A stretch of DNA of 64,000 nucleotides from Sphingobacterium psychroaquaticum (GTDB lineage Bacteria; Bacteroidota; Bacteroidia; Sphingobacteriales; Sphingobacteriaceae). The notes under the pieces were generated by a model. It was not told the DNA's origin. It did not search any database and saw nothing but the letters and a program-made list of their open reading frames with translations. The DNA lies in NCBI RefSeq assembly GCF_900177625.1, contig NZ_FXAU01000003.1, positions 310,001 to 374,000 of the forward strand, read 5' to 3'. How positions within the stretch are numbered: the first letter of the stretch is position 1; every line of letters begins with the position of its first letter. This document shows positions 1 to 8,602 of the stretch, piece by piece. Both the position numbers and the translations under genes were made by a program.

Positions 1-2298
1 AATGGTGTTACTTGTACCAAAGACATATCCTGCTGGTACTACAGCGTAGTTGTAAAAGTAGGTATATAGATTTCCACCATCGTTTCCAAGACGACCATAC
101 GAAGAGCGTAGTTTTAAGTTATCCACAAAGGAGAAATTGTCTTTGATAAAACGCTCATCAGAAACAATCCATGCGGCAGATACGGCAGGGAAAAAGGCAT
201 CTCTTTTACCTTTCGGGTAATAAGGAGAGCTGTCATGACGGAAGCTTCCTTCAACGATATAGCGTTGGTTATAGCTATACACAAGTCTTCCTACCACACT
301 ACGTCTTGCATTTTCGGTGGATGAACCTAGGTTCTTTTGTGTGCTTGCATCGCCCAGGAAAAGTTGGTCTAGACTGGAAACGGGGTAGTTGCTACGCGAA
401 GCGTTCATCATCTCACTCTTGAACTCGTTTTGTTCATATAAAGCCATTGCATCTACATTATGCGCACCAAATTTTCGTTTATAGTTCATTCGAACTTGAA
501 CATTCACGTTGTTATTTTGGTTATATGTTTGGTCGAGATATGGCTTTTCCGTTCCATTTTGCAACGTATAATCATCGGTGTTCTGTGCGATGGTGTATTG
601 TTGCACTGGAATGGTGAATCCTTTTTGGAAAGAGCTGTTACGATCTACGGTCACTGCTGCACCGGCCGATAAACCTTTTACAAAAGGAATTTGCTGTGTC
701 AGTCTAAATGAACCGGTAAATACATTTCTAGTTGTCCGATTGTAACCACTCTCCGGCATTACGTCAGTTTTAGGATTTCCTGAAAAGCCAGAGTACGCAT
801 AAAAACCATTCGTAAACTGTGCCGGAGAAATCGAGCCCAAGGATGCCAAACGGCTAAAGATTGTTTCTGCATACGCAGAGGGGTTACTTGCTGTTTCTGT
901 GATATAGTTGATTCCGACAGCTAGATTCGTGTTCTTTGTGATATCATAGTTGGTATTGCTTACCAATCCATACCGTTTCAGTCCTGATGTTTTCATTAAA
1001 CCATCTTGATCGGTATAAGAACCACTGACAAAATAACGTGCATTTTTAGAACCGCCATTAATGTTGACGTTATGCTTTTGCAACATCGCAGTGGTATTCA
1101 ATACTTCTTTATACCAATTGGTATTGGGGTAGCGATTCGGGTCAGATCCGTCAAGGAACTTTTGCAATTCAGCATCTGTATACTTGGTTTTTGGGGAAGT
1201 ACCACGTTCTGCGATATCATTGTCATACATCTCATTATTGAGTAATGCGTAACGATATGAGTCTAGAAAACGAGGTAAACGCGTGCTTTCCTGAAACCCC
1301 AATTGTCCACTGTATCCAATTTCGAGTTTATCTCGGGTTCCCTTTTTTGTCGTGATTAAAACTACCCCATTTGCACCACGTGTTCCATATACTGCTGCTG
1401 CGGCATCTTTTAATATGGTAACACTTTCTATACTGTTGGGGTCAAGTTTATCGATTTCCATTCCGATAATCCCTTGTCCTTCACGGGCAACACCATCGAT
1501 TACGATCAATGCTTCGCCCATACCCCGAATTTTTAATGTTGCGCGGTCCCGGTCGGGTGCACCCGAGGTCATCGTAGAGGTCAAACCCGGTGCTCTACCC
1601 ATTAAGGTATTGGATAAATTAACGGCAGGAGACTGTGCCAGTTCTTCCCCCTTTATGGTATTTATCGCTCCGGCAACAAGTTTTTTCTGTTGCGCACCGT
1701 AACCCACGATAACGATGTCACTGAGTTCGGTAACCGCTTTAGAAAGGACAATTCGAACCGTTGTATCGTCCGTTTTGATCTTCAGGTCGCTACGTTGGTA
1801 TCCCAAAAAAGTCCCTTCAAGAATATCATCAGATTCGGCAGGAATTGCGAATTCTCCTTGACTATCCGAAACGACAATAGCGCCTGTACGTTTGTTTCGA
1901 ATCGTTGCGCCGGGAAGGACCGTCCCTTGATCATTTTGGATCGTACCTTTACGTATCTTTTCCTGTTGTTGTTTGGTCGTTGTTGTCGAATTTGTTGCTT
2001 TCGCTTTCTTTTTTAGGACAATATTTTTGTCGGTCACGACATAACTAATATTGGTGTGCTCAAAAATGGCCTGTAAAGCTTGTGTTACGGATGCATTTTT
2101 AATGTCGATCTGCTTCGCCTTCGTTCCGGCAAGAAGCTGATCATCAAACAGAAAGTTATATCCTGATTGTTTTTGAATCTCTTTAATTAGATTTTCAATT
2201 TGTAGATTATTTCCCTTGATATTTATGGCTTGCGCTTCTCCTCGAAAAGAAACGAGTGAGAATGTCACAGCCATCAATAGGGCTGCATTAAATTTCAT
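1..2298 (-). CDS. SusC/RagA-type TonB-dependent receptor with STN domain, 3' end cut by the window
   Basis: This outer-membrane receptor imports glycans or other large ligands using TonB energy. Only the first 766 codons are present, because the gene runs off the left edge. In order one sees a signal peptide ending near GEAQA, an STN (secretin/TonB short N-terminal) domain at about residues 24-95, a carboxypeptidase-like regulatory domain at about 115-190, a TonB-box-like stretch (VIVGYG), and a plug domain with the SusC hallmarks DAAAAVYGTRGANGV. The beta-barrel follows. The STN domain is the part that contacts a FecR-type anti-sigma protein. A FecR gene and an ECF sigma gene lie immediately upstream on the same strand, so the three probably form a trans-envelope signalling set. 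A SusD partner would be expected beyond the left edge. The ATG at 2298 gives a normal signal peptide. Confidence 0.93.
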   Translation of the reverse strand, partial: MKFNAALLMAVTFSLVSFRGEAQAINIKGNNLQIENLIKEIQKQSGYNFLFDDQLLAGTKAKQIDIKNASVTQALQAIFEHTNISYVVTDKNIVLKKKAKATNSTTTTKQQQEKIRKGTIQNDQGTVLPGATIRNKRTGAIVVSDSQGEFAIPAESDDILEGTFLGYQRSDLKIKTDDTTVRIVLSKAVTELSDIVIVGYGAQQKKLVAGAINTIKGEELAQSPAVNLSNTLMGRAPGLTSTMTSGAPDRDRATLKIRGMGEALIVIDGVAREGQGIIGMEIDKLDPNSIESVTILKDAAAAVYGTRGANGVVLITTKKGTRDKLEIGYSGQLGFQESTRLPRFLDSYRYALLNNEMYDNDIAERGTSPKTKYTDAELQKFLDGSDPNRYPNTNWYKEVLNTTAMLQKHNVNINGGSKNARYFVSGSYTDQDGLMKTSGLKRYGLVSNTNYDITKNTNLAVGINYITETASNPSAYAETIFSRLASLGSISPAQFTNGFYAYSGFSGNPKTDVMPESGYNRTTRNVFTGSFRLTQQIPFVKGLSAGAAVTVDRNSSFQKGFTIPVQQYTIAQNTDDYTLQNGTEKPYLDQTYNQNNNVNVQVRMNYKRKFGAHNVDAMALYEQNEFKSEMMNASRSNYPVSSLDQLFLGDASTQKNLGSSTENARRSVVGRLVYSYNQRYIVEGSFRHDSSPYYPKGKRDAFFPAVSAAWIVSDERFIKDNFSFVDNLKLRSSYGRLGNDGGNLYTYFYNYAVVPAGYVFGTSNTI

Positions 2299-2441
2299 AT
2301 ATTTGAAATAATTAGGTGTTCTAAGCTAGTGTTAGGTGTTACTTTCGAAGGGTTAACCTTAAAGCACAATGCTTTTAATTCTTAGTCTAGGTAAACCAGG
2401 GGTGTTGATCACTTCTGGTTTTTTATTTGGATTAGTACATA

Positions 2442-3617
2442 CTACATCATCAAGCGAACCCTCCCTTCTTTCATTTCAAACCTGATGGTTTCGGTTGTTT
2501 TAAATAGATTTAATATTTCTGTTAGTGGTGTATTTCTGCTTAAAGAGCCGCTAAATGTTTTCTTGTTTAATGCTTCAGAACCAGAAGCGATATACAGATC
2601 AACATTGTACCAACGCGAAAGCTTTTGAATAATCTGTGGTAAGGGTTCACGTACAAAAACAAAACGGTCATTCATCCAGGCTAAAGCAACCTCCATATTA
2701 GCTGGTTTTGTTGTTAGGTGGGACGCCGAATTTATGCTCTGCATTCCGGGGATCAACGTTTCGTTTTGTCCAAAGGCTGATACATTGACTTTCCCCGCCA
2801 CGAGGGTGGTAACAGTTGCTTCATCCGGATAGGCCGATAGATTAAACTTGGTGCCAAGAACTTGCACTTGTTGTTCGTTACTTTCGACTATAAAAGGCTT
2901 CTGCGCATTATGAGCTACCTCAAAATAGGCTTCTCCTTCTAACTTTATTATTCTTTTACTTCCATTAAACTGCTTGGTAAAGGTCATCTTGGATGCTGAA
3001 TTTAACCAAACTTTGGAGCCATCAGCGAGTATCATTTTGTATTGTCCCCCTGTTGGAACAACAAGAGTCTGCCATGTATTGGTATTATCTTCGTTTTGAA
3101 TCTGTTCTCCAGTTGCATCGATCAAACGATTATTTTCAACGCGAAGTGCTCCTTCTGTGCCCAAGGCAATCTCTTTTCCATCGGCAGTCTTTAGAAAAGC
3201 TTTGTTTGTTCCAGGCTGTACCTCCTCCATATGACTATACGTAGGGTAGGGATGTGTTGGTTTGCTTTCACGGAAATAATTACTTCCTAAATAAATGAAA
3301 CACGATACCATACATGCCGCTGCAATATACTTCCAAATTTGACCGTACGAACGTTTTTGCTTCCGTATCTGGGGATGTGTTTCTTCTGGGGCTTGCAGTC
3401 CTTTTATCGTAGATTGGAAACGCTGAAACGCCTGTCCGGTATGGAAGGCATCGGAAGCACTCTTATCCGTATGAAATGTTTCGTTCACAAGCTCCGAAAA
3501 GGCACCTTCATTCGCCGGATCATTAGACAGTTGGATAAATTCCAGTAACTCCTCAGCGGTTAATTGCCCCTGAAGGTATTTTGTATATAGATCTTCGAAT
3601 TTTAATTTATTATTCAT
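2442..3617 (-). CDS. FecR-family anti-sigma factor
   Basis: This 391-residue inner-membrane protein probably holds an ECF sigma factor in check and releases it when its TonB receptor binds ligand. The first 85 residues are cytoplasmic and acidic. One membrane segment follows at about 90-110 (YIAAACMVSCFIYLG). The periplasmic FecR domain covers about 180-290, with the typical LADGSKVWLNSASK and LEGEAYFEVAH stretches. A C-terminal DUF4974 domain fills about 320-391. Length and domain order are those of ordinary Bacteroidota FecR proteins. It lies between the sigma-factor gene (69 bp upstream when counted from that gene's stop) and the STN-type receptor (143 bp downstream), which fits one regulatory unit. 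The ligand cannot be told from the sequence. Confidence 0.93.
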   Translation of the reverse strand: MNNKLKFEDLYTKYLQGQLTAEELLEFIQLSNDPANEGAFSELVNETFHTDKSASDAFHTGQAFQRFQSTIKGLQAPEETHPQIRKQKRSYGQIWKYIAAACMVSCFIYLGSNYFRESKPTHPYPTYSHMEEVQPGTNKAFLKTADGKEIALGTEGALRVENNRLIDATGEQIQNEDNTNTWQTLVVPTGGQYKMILADGSKVWLNSASKMTFTKQFNGSKRIIKLEGEAYFEVAHNAQKPFIVESNEQQVQVLGTKFNLSAYPDEATVTTLVAGKVNVSAFGQNETLIPGMQSINSASHLTTKPANMEVALAWMNDRFVFVREPLPQIIQKLSRWYNVDLYIASGSEALNKKTFSGSLSRNTPLTEILNLFKTTETIRFEMKEGRVRLMM

Positions 3618-3686
3618 GTACAGCTGTAGCTAAAGCGCTCCCATTATAGACAGACGTAGAAAACGGGATAAGGAAGACATTAAAAA

Positions 3687-4295
3687 TCACTTATTTCGAA
3701 AAATAATTTTTTCGAGGAGTAAGGTGGCAATCAGAATTGTATTTAAATCCATGTTACTGGCCATATGAGCACGGATAATCTTGAGAGCCCGAACGATATA
3801 TGTTTTTGAAGAGGTGATAGATATATCTAGTTTTACGGCGATTTCTTCGTGTGAAAGACCTTCTATTCTGCTTAATACGAAGACAGCTTTTAGCTTTTCA
3901 GGCAAAGCGTTGATACTTTCCTGTATACTATGTTGTAACTCTTTATATTCTAAGCGTTGTTCCGGAGTAAGGGCATGGTCGGAGAAGTAATGGATTAATT
4001 GTTCTAAGTTATCGGTCACTAAGACTTTTTTTCGCAGCACATCGAGTGTCGTATTTCGTGCGATGGTGTAGAGATACGCCTCAATATTAGTAACAGACGA
4101 TAGTTCCTGTCTGCGACTCCATACTTTCACAAAAATCTCTTGGGAAACATCTTCGGCTAATTCATGAGATTTAATTAACTTTTTAACTGTGGTGAAAACG
4201 TGGGACCAGTATCTGGCAAAGAGCTTTTCGAAAGCTGCGGTAGACCCTTCTGCCAACTGTTCTATAAGGTCGCTATCCTCCTGAAAAATGTGCAT
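3687..4295 (-). CDS. ECF RNA polymerase sigma-70 factor
   Basis: A 202-residue extracytoplasmic-function sigma factor of the FecI-like Bacteroidota type. Region 2 is at about residues 20-85 (AFEKLFARYW, then EDVSQEIFVKVWSRR), and region 4 with its helix-turn-helix is at about 125-180 (LSRIEGLSHEEIAVKLDIS). The frame is open up to a TTG at 4364. I chose the ATG at 4295 because family members begin about ten residues before region 2, and because the best promoter -7 element (4376-4383) would put the transcript start only a few bases from 4364. It is probably activated by the FecR protein and TonB receptor encoded just downstream, and probably drives those genes. Confidence 0.92.
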   Translation of the reverse strand: MHIFQEDSDLIEQLAEGSTAAFEKLFARYWSHVFTTVKKLIKSHELAEDVSQEIFVKVWSRRQELSSVTNIEAYLYTIARNTTLDVLRKKVLVTDNLEQLIHYFSDHALTPEQRLEYKELQHSIQESINALPEKLKAVFVLSRIEGLSHEEIAVKLDISITSSKTYIVRALKIIRAHMASNMDLNTILIATLLLEKIIFRNK

Positions 4296-4375
4296 CTCAC
4301 CCCTGTAGTTAATAAAGTTCATTTCCGAGCTGGAAACCATCGTTTTTAAGATATTGCCTATCAAAAACTTAGATA

Positions 4376-4383
4376 CAAAGATA
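4376..4383 (-). promoter_or_regulatory. Putative -7 element of the sigma-factor gene
   Basis: Read on the minus strand this is TATCTTTG, a full match to the Bacteroidota -7 consensus TAnnTTTG. The -33 region is weak (GTTT about 19 nt upstream). It leaves a leader of about 70 nt before the ATG at 4295. Confidence 0.5.
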
Positions 4384-4461
4384 GATTATTATTAAGAAAC
4401 TGTTAATACATTTGATGTTTTATTTGAAAAATGACACCGATTTAGCTATCGGCTTGAGCGG

Positions 4462-5631
4462 CTAGGGGTTCTCGAACCCCGTGAAAAAAGCCAGCATATC
4501 ACGTAAGGCATGCTTGTTATGCATGGTTTCTCCGTTGTCGAGTGATTCTTTTGCGATTAAGCTCGCTCTTTGCCGCATCCTGGACTCATAATCTGCTATC
4601 GCTTCGAGGGGCGCTTTAAATATATTTCCGGTCAGGTTGTTGCATAATTCAAGTGCATCTAACATCGCCATATTTACGCCTTCACCGGCAAAAGGAGGCA
4701 TCACATGAGCGGAATCACCTATAAGTGTTAGATTGGGTTGAGCAACCCAATGTTGATCTAAAGGCATGCAGTAAATGGGGCGCGGGGTCAATGGATAGGT
4801 GACCACTTCTAGGAGTTCATCCCATAATGGATTCCAGGATGCATATTTTGTTTTGTACCAGTTTTTTACTTGTTGTGGGGCATTAAAATCTACTGTATTC
4901 TGCTGTGTCCAGTTTTCATCGACTTTAAAGCTGAGATAAAATCCGATCTCATCATTCCCCTTTTGTCCCATTAAGATATTTTCGGTCGTGCCAAATGCCA
5001 TGATCTTTCCTCCTTTTAAGAGTTGCGTAACAGCAGGAGATTTTTCTGAGGCGTTTGGTATATTTCCTTCGATCATTGTAATGCCTGAATAAAAAGCCTT
5101 GATATCGGTGAGGTAAGGTCTGATTTTAGAATGTGCTCCATCGGCCGCAATAACAATATCTGCGTAGGCAGTATTTCCATCTTTGAAGTAAAGTATCCAT
5201 CCGTCGTTCTGCGGTTTCATCTCTGTAAAATGACAGTTCCAATGTATGGTACCCGGTTGTAAAGTGTCTAAAAGAAGGTTTCTCAAAACTCCGCGATCAA
5301 TCTCGGGACGAAAATGAGGGTCGCCAAAATTTTCTTCCTTTTTGACACCATGATCGCTAAAGAAGACCGTTCCTTGGGGATCCATGATTTGCTCCCGATC
5401 CGCGCCACGCATATAATTTTTTTTGAATACCTCCATTAAGCCTGCTTGTTGTAAAGCTGCTAATCCCGATTCTTGGTGTAGATCCAAGGGAGAGCCTTGT
5501 ACCCTTGCTGTGCGGTCAAAATCTCTTTCATAAATTTTTACATTGACACCTTTATCTTGTAATAACTTAGCTAATGTTAATCCGCCAGGTCCACCGCCTA
5601 CAATGGCTATTTTCTTGTTTTGTAGTAACAT
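4462..5631 (-). CDS. TetX-like FAD-dependent monooxygenase
   Basis: A 389-residue class A flavoprotein monooxygenase that would hydroxylate an unknown small substrate using FAD, NAD(P)H and oxygen. The FAD-binding GGGPGG and the acidic ERD end of the Rossmann fold are near the N-terminus. EIDRGVLRNLL in the middle matches the NAD(P)H/FAD helix, and GDSAHVMPPFAGEGVN is the second FAD motif. Overall layout and length resemble the tetracycline destructase TetX. Aligned by eye, however, the TetX substrate-contact residues Gln192, Arg213, Phe224, His234 and Gly236 are replaced (Glu, Lys, Met, Gly, Tyr), so tetracycline is not a safe substrate call. The ATG at 5631 is preferred over an upstream GTG at 5652. 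The gene is 25 bp behind an AraC-type regulator gene and probably co-transcribed with it. Confidence 0.85.
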   Translation of the reverse strand: MLLQNKKIAIVGGGPGGLTLAKLLQDKGVNVKIYERDFDRTARVQGSPLDLHQESGLAALQQAGLMEVFKKNYMRGADREQIMDPQGTVFFSDHGVKKEENFGDPHFRPEIDRGVLRNLLLDTLQPGTIHWNCHFTEMKPQNDGWILYFKDGNTAYADIVIAADGAHSKIRPYLTDIKAFYSGITMIEGNIPNASEKSPAVTQLLKGGKIMAFGTTENILMGQKGNDEIGFYLSFKVDENWTQQNTVDFNAPQQVKNWYKTKYASWNPLWDELLEVVTYPLTPRPIYCMPLDQHWVAQPNLTLIGDSAHVMPPFAGEGVNMAMLDALELCNNLTGNIFKAPLEAIADYESRMRQRASLIAKESLDNGETMHNKHALRDMLAFFTGFENP

Positions 5632-5656
5632 ATTTTCAATTTTGAATACCACAAAA

Positions 5657-6397
5657 TTAGGGCTTGGCTACCGTGAGGAATTGTAAAAAACGGTCATTTT
5701 CATTTTTGAATAACTCTTTGGGAGAAACGCCCGATAGTTTTTTAATCTCCTTGATAAAATGGGACTGATCGGTATAGTTCAATTGCGGAGCCAGTTTACC
5801 TTCTTTGATGTAGGGGAGAGCGGCCTGAAAGCGTAGTATATTGCAATATGTCTTTATGGGCAGCCCTAACTGTTGGTTGAAATAACGGTTTATCTGGCGT
5901 TCGCTCCAACCAATATTGTAGGAAAGTTCCCGAATACCAATCGCTCCATTGGAATCGAAAATAAGACGAAAGAGTTTGCGTTTTCGTTCATCCATGTTGG
6001 TTGGTTGCTTACTGTGTACCTTGTTGGTGATCGCCGAACAGAATTGTTCGAAATTCATGGAATGAAGGGAAGGCAGGTCCCAAAAATCAACAGGTAAAAT
6101 TTTTCCGTTATCTAGCACATCTGCAACAGAAATTTGAAGTATATACTCTAAAGCAAGGGGATTGAAGCTAACCGAGTAGAATTTTGTATAGTTTCGGTCG
6201 GGCATTTTCTTTGGCTTTGTTTCCAAACCGAGCAGGGTAACTTCGATCTCTTTCTCTGATTTAAAAGCAAAGACGAGATCAACCCTGCCATTAGGAATAA
6301 TGATTCCTTCACGAATATCCTCCATGTTGTCCAAGGCTGAAAAACAATAAACGAAATCCGCTATACCTTCATCGCTTAGTTTAAATTCAAAGTTCAC
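5657..6397 (-). CDS. AraC-family transcriptional regulator
   Basis: A 246-residue DNA-binding regulator. The first 130 residues resemble the small sensor domain common in Bacteroidota AraC proteins (IPNGRVDLVF near residues 35-45). The C-terminal 100 residues carry the two helix-turn-helix units of the AraC/XylS domain (IRELSYNIGWSERQINRYF, then YTDQSHFIKEIKKLSGVSP). The start is a GTG at 6397, because no ATG lies nearby in frame. It precedes the TetX-like monooxygenase gene by 25 bp, so it probably controls that enzyme. The inducer is unknown. Its own promoter lies in the 150-bp divergent region shared with the purA-like gene. Confidence 0.88.
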   Translation of the reverse strand: MNFEFKLSDEGIADFVYCFSALDNMEDIREGIIIPNGRVDLVFAFKSEKEIEVTLLGLETKPKKMPDRNYTKFYSVSFNPLALEYILQISVADVLDNGKILPVDFWDLPSLHSMNFEQFCSAITNKVHSKQPTNMDERKRKLFRLIFDSNGAIGIRELSYNIGWSERQINRYFNQQLGLPIKTYCNILRFQAALPYIKEGKLAPQLNYTDQSHFIKEIKKLSGVSPKELFKNENDRFLQFLTVAKP

Positions 6398-6447
6398 TGT
6401 CCTTAGTTATATCTTCAATACTATTTATATGATCACACAACTTTTTT

Positions 6448-6478
6448 GAAAGATACACTATTTTCAATAGGTTTCAAT
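6448..6478 (-). promoter_or_regulatory. Putative promoter of the AraC-monooxygenase unit
   Basis: On the minus strand, ATTG (6478-6475), a 19-nt spacer and TATCTTTC (6455-6448) match the Bacteroidota -33/-7 pattern with one mismatch in the -7 box. Confidence 0.45.
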
Positions 6479-6498
6479 TTGCTTTTTGCCAAATGACA

Positions 6499-6529
6499 AT
6501 TGTGGTATATCGCACAGCACATAGCTTTG
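6499..6529 (+). promoter_or_regulatory. Putative promoter of the purA-like gene
   Basis: ATTG at 6499-6502, a 19-nt spacer and TAGCTTTG at 6522-6529 (full TAnnTTTG match) lie 18 nt before the ATG at 6548. The leader would be very short. Confidence 0.5.
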
Positions 6530-6547
6530 TATTACAATTTAAGTTAG

Positions 6548-7843
6548 ATGAAAACAGGAAAAATGGATATTCTCGTTGGCCTGCAATGGGGCGACGAGGG
6601 AAAAGGAAAATTTATCGATCGCATTTGTTCGGCGTACGATATTGTCGCTCGTTTTAATGGAGGAGCGAATGCCGGACATACAATCTTCTGGCAATCGCAC
6701 AAAGTAACATTGAAATTATTACCTTCCGGGGTATTCTACCCGCATATAAAAAATGTAATCGGTACCGGTGTGGTGGTTAATCCAACGCAGTTAAGACGTG
6801 AAATCGATGATTTATCAGCAATTTCCGCAGGTTTGTCGATCACTAATAATCTATTCATCTCCAAGAAAGCCCACTTAGTACTGCCAACGTATGCATATCG
6901 AGACGCTTATATGGAAGCGTCAGCTGATTTTCAAACGATCGGGACGACAAAAAATGGAATTGGACAGGCGTACGCGAATAAGATGCTTCGTCAAGGGTTC
7001 CGTGTTGGGGATATCTACATGGATACGTTCGAGGAGAAAGTGAAGACTGCCATCGTTCGGGAATATGAGGAGCTCCGAGCAAAAGAACAAGAGATGATTG
7101 ATTTGCAAGAAATGATACATGTTTTTTTTACTGATATCGAATACCTGAAGAAGCTGCACATTATTGATACAGAGTTGTACTTGAATACGGCACTATATTC
7201 CGGGGAACGAGTTTTGGCAGAAGGAGCGCAAGCAACTATGCTTGATATTGATCACGGAACATATCCTTATGTTACTTCCTCCAGTACGATTGCTTCAGCC
7301 GCCTGTGTGAGTTTGGGGGTTTCACCAACTAAAGTAGGGGATGTTTATGGTGTTTTTAAAGCTTATACAACAAGGGTTGGGGACGGTGCTTTTCCGAGTG
7401 AGATCGCGGATGAACTAAGTGAAAAACTTCGACAAAAGGGAAATGAATTCGGTTCTAATACCGGACGGCCACGTCGCATCGGGTGGTTAGATTTGCCTGC
7501 GTTAAAGTACGCGGTGATGTTGAATGGTGTTACACAGCTTATCATGACAAAGGCTGATGTATTGAATGAGATGGAGACGGTTGATATCTGCACGCAATAT
7601 ATAGTCAATGATGTGATATCTGATTATGCATCTTTAGATTACAGTTTTCAGTTGGCAAAGCCAGTGTGGACAAGGTTGATGGGTTGGACTGGTGATTTTA
7701 CGCAAGTCGAAAGTGAGATGGATTTACCGGATGGCCTGATGGCCTATATTCGCTTTTTGAATACAGCGCTGGAAGTTCCTGTTCGATATCTTTCTATTGG
7801 TCCGCAGCGGGATGCAATTGTGGAATTGACGGAGGATCTTTAA
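6548..7843 (+). CDS. purA: Adenylosuccinate synthetase, divergent form
   Basis: This 431-residue cytoplasmic enzyme joins IMP and aspartate with GTP to give adenylosuccinate, the first step from IMP to AMP. The N-terminal P-loop GDEGKGK contains the catalytic Asp, and NAGHT contains the catalytic His. GTTKNGIG, LDIDHGTYPYVTSSS, STRV-like YTTRVGDG and the arginine loop TGRPRR are all present, so the active site looks complete. The body is somewhat unlike the Bacteroidota PurA that I know (for instance VARFNGGANAGHTIFW). The gene stands alone, with its own promoter and no other purine gene around it. It may therefore be a second, acquired copy, but that needs the rest of the genome. It is not PurZ, because the catalytic Asp is kept. 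Confidence 0.93.
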   Translation: MKTGKMDILVGLQWGDEGKGKFIDRICSAYDIVARFNGGANAGHTIFWQSHKVTLKLLPSGVFYPHIKNVIGTGVVVNPTQLRREIDDLSAISAGLSITNNLFISKKAHLVLPTYAYRDAYMEASADFQTIGTTKNGIGQAYANKMLRQGFRVGDIYMDTFEEKVKTAIVREYEELRAKEQEMIDLQEMIHVFFTDIEYLKKLHIIDTELYLNTALYSGERVLAEGAQATMLDIDHGTYPYVTSSSTIASAACVSLGVSPTKVGDVYGVFKAYTTRVGDGAFPSEIADELSEKLRQKGNEFGSNTGRPRRIGWLDLPALKYAVMLNGVTQLIMTKADVLNEMETVDICTQYIVNDVISDYASLDYSFQLAKPVWTRLMGWTGDFTQVESEMDLPDGLMAYIRFLNTALEVPVRYLSIGPQRDAIVELTEDL

Positions 7844-7910
7844 AAGATATTTACTGTACGATAAGAACGAAAATTTTTGTATTTTTTGGTTCTTATTTAT
7901 ACCCTACTGG

Positions 7911-8477
7911 ATGAAGGAGCTTATTGCATATATAGGAAAATTTGGAACCATGGATAGCGAGGAAAAAGCCAGCATCCAAGAAGCCTTCAAATGTATATAT
8001 ATAAGGAAGGGCGATTATTTTGCAGAAAATGGTCGAATAAGTGATAAGATAGCCTTTGTCGAGGATGGTGTGTTTCGCTCCGTCTACTACAATAAAAAAG
8101 GCGATGATTTCACAAATTACTTTATTTATGAAGGTCGTTTTATTGGCGACTTGCATAGTTTTCAAGGGCAGTTACCGGCCAGTGATTATATAGAAGCAGT
8201 AACGGATGCGACGATATGGTCTATTGACGCAGCAGGTTTCGCTTTGCTGGAAAAGGAAGTTTCTGTATGGCCTGTATTAATCAGTAAGCTTTATGCTTTT
8301 GTCTCTGAAAGCAAACTTAAGACAGCAAGTCTAATGAAGAATTTAGAAGCAAAAGAGCGCTATGCGCTCTTTCTTAAGCATTACCCTGGATTGGCCAATC
8401 GTGTTCCTCTAAGTATGTTGGCTTCTTATCTCGGTATAACATCCTCTTCACTAAGTCGAATACGTCGAAATGGTTGA
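7911..8477 (+). CDS. Crp/Fnr-family transcriptional regulator
   Basis: A 188-residue protein with a cyclic-nucleotide-binding-type beta-roll at about residues 25-115 (KGDYFAENGRISDKIAFVEDG is the recognisable roll segment). A short helix-turn-helix sits at the C-terminus (SMLASYLGITSSSLSRIRR). Such short Crp-like proteins are frequent in Bacteroidota and usually act as local regulators. The classic cAMP-contact motif is not evident, so the ligand is unknown. It follows the purA-like gene by 67 bp and precedes the secreted beta-propeller gene by 125 bp on the same strand. No clear target can be named. The ATG at 7911 fits the usual family start. Confidence 0.87.
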   Translation: MKELIAYIGKFGTMDSEEKASIQEAFKCIYIRKGDYFAENGRISDKIAFVEDGVFRSVYYNKKGDDFTNYFIYEGRFIGDLHSFQGQLPASDYIEAVTDATIWSIDAAGFALLEKEVSVWPVLISKLYAFVSESKLKTASLMKNLEAKERYALFLKHYPGLANRVPLSMLASYLGITSSSLSRIRRNG

Positions 8478-8602
8478 TGTGTCTCTGTAATCTCGACGAT
8501 AGTTGCGTTAATAAAGATCTTATCTTTTTGAATATGAATATTTTGTGCATTCCTTTTTTTTGTGTTAATTAGTGTACTAACCCTTATCTAAACGTATTCA
8601 AA

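Noticed and set aside
4462..5631. Tetracycline-resistance gene tet(X)
   Set aside because: FAD motifs match, but the tetracycline-contact residues are replaced, so resistance is not supported.
6548..7843. Phage-type PurZ (2-aminoadenine synthesis)
   Set aside because: The catalytic Asp in GDEGKGK is kept, which is the PurA state, and no phage genes are nearby.
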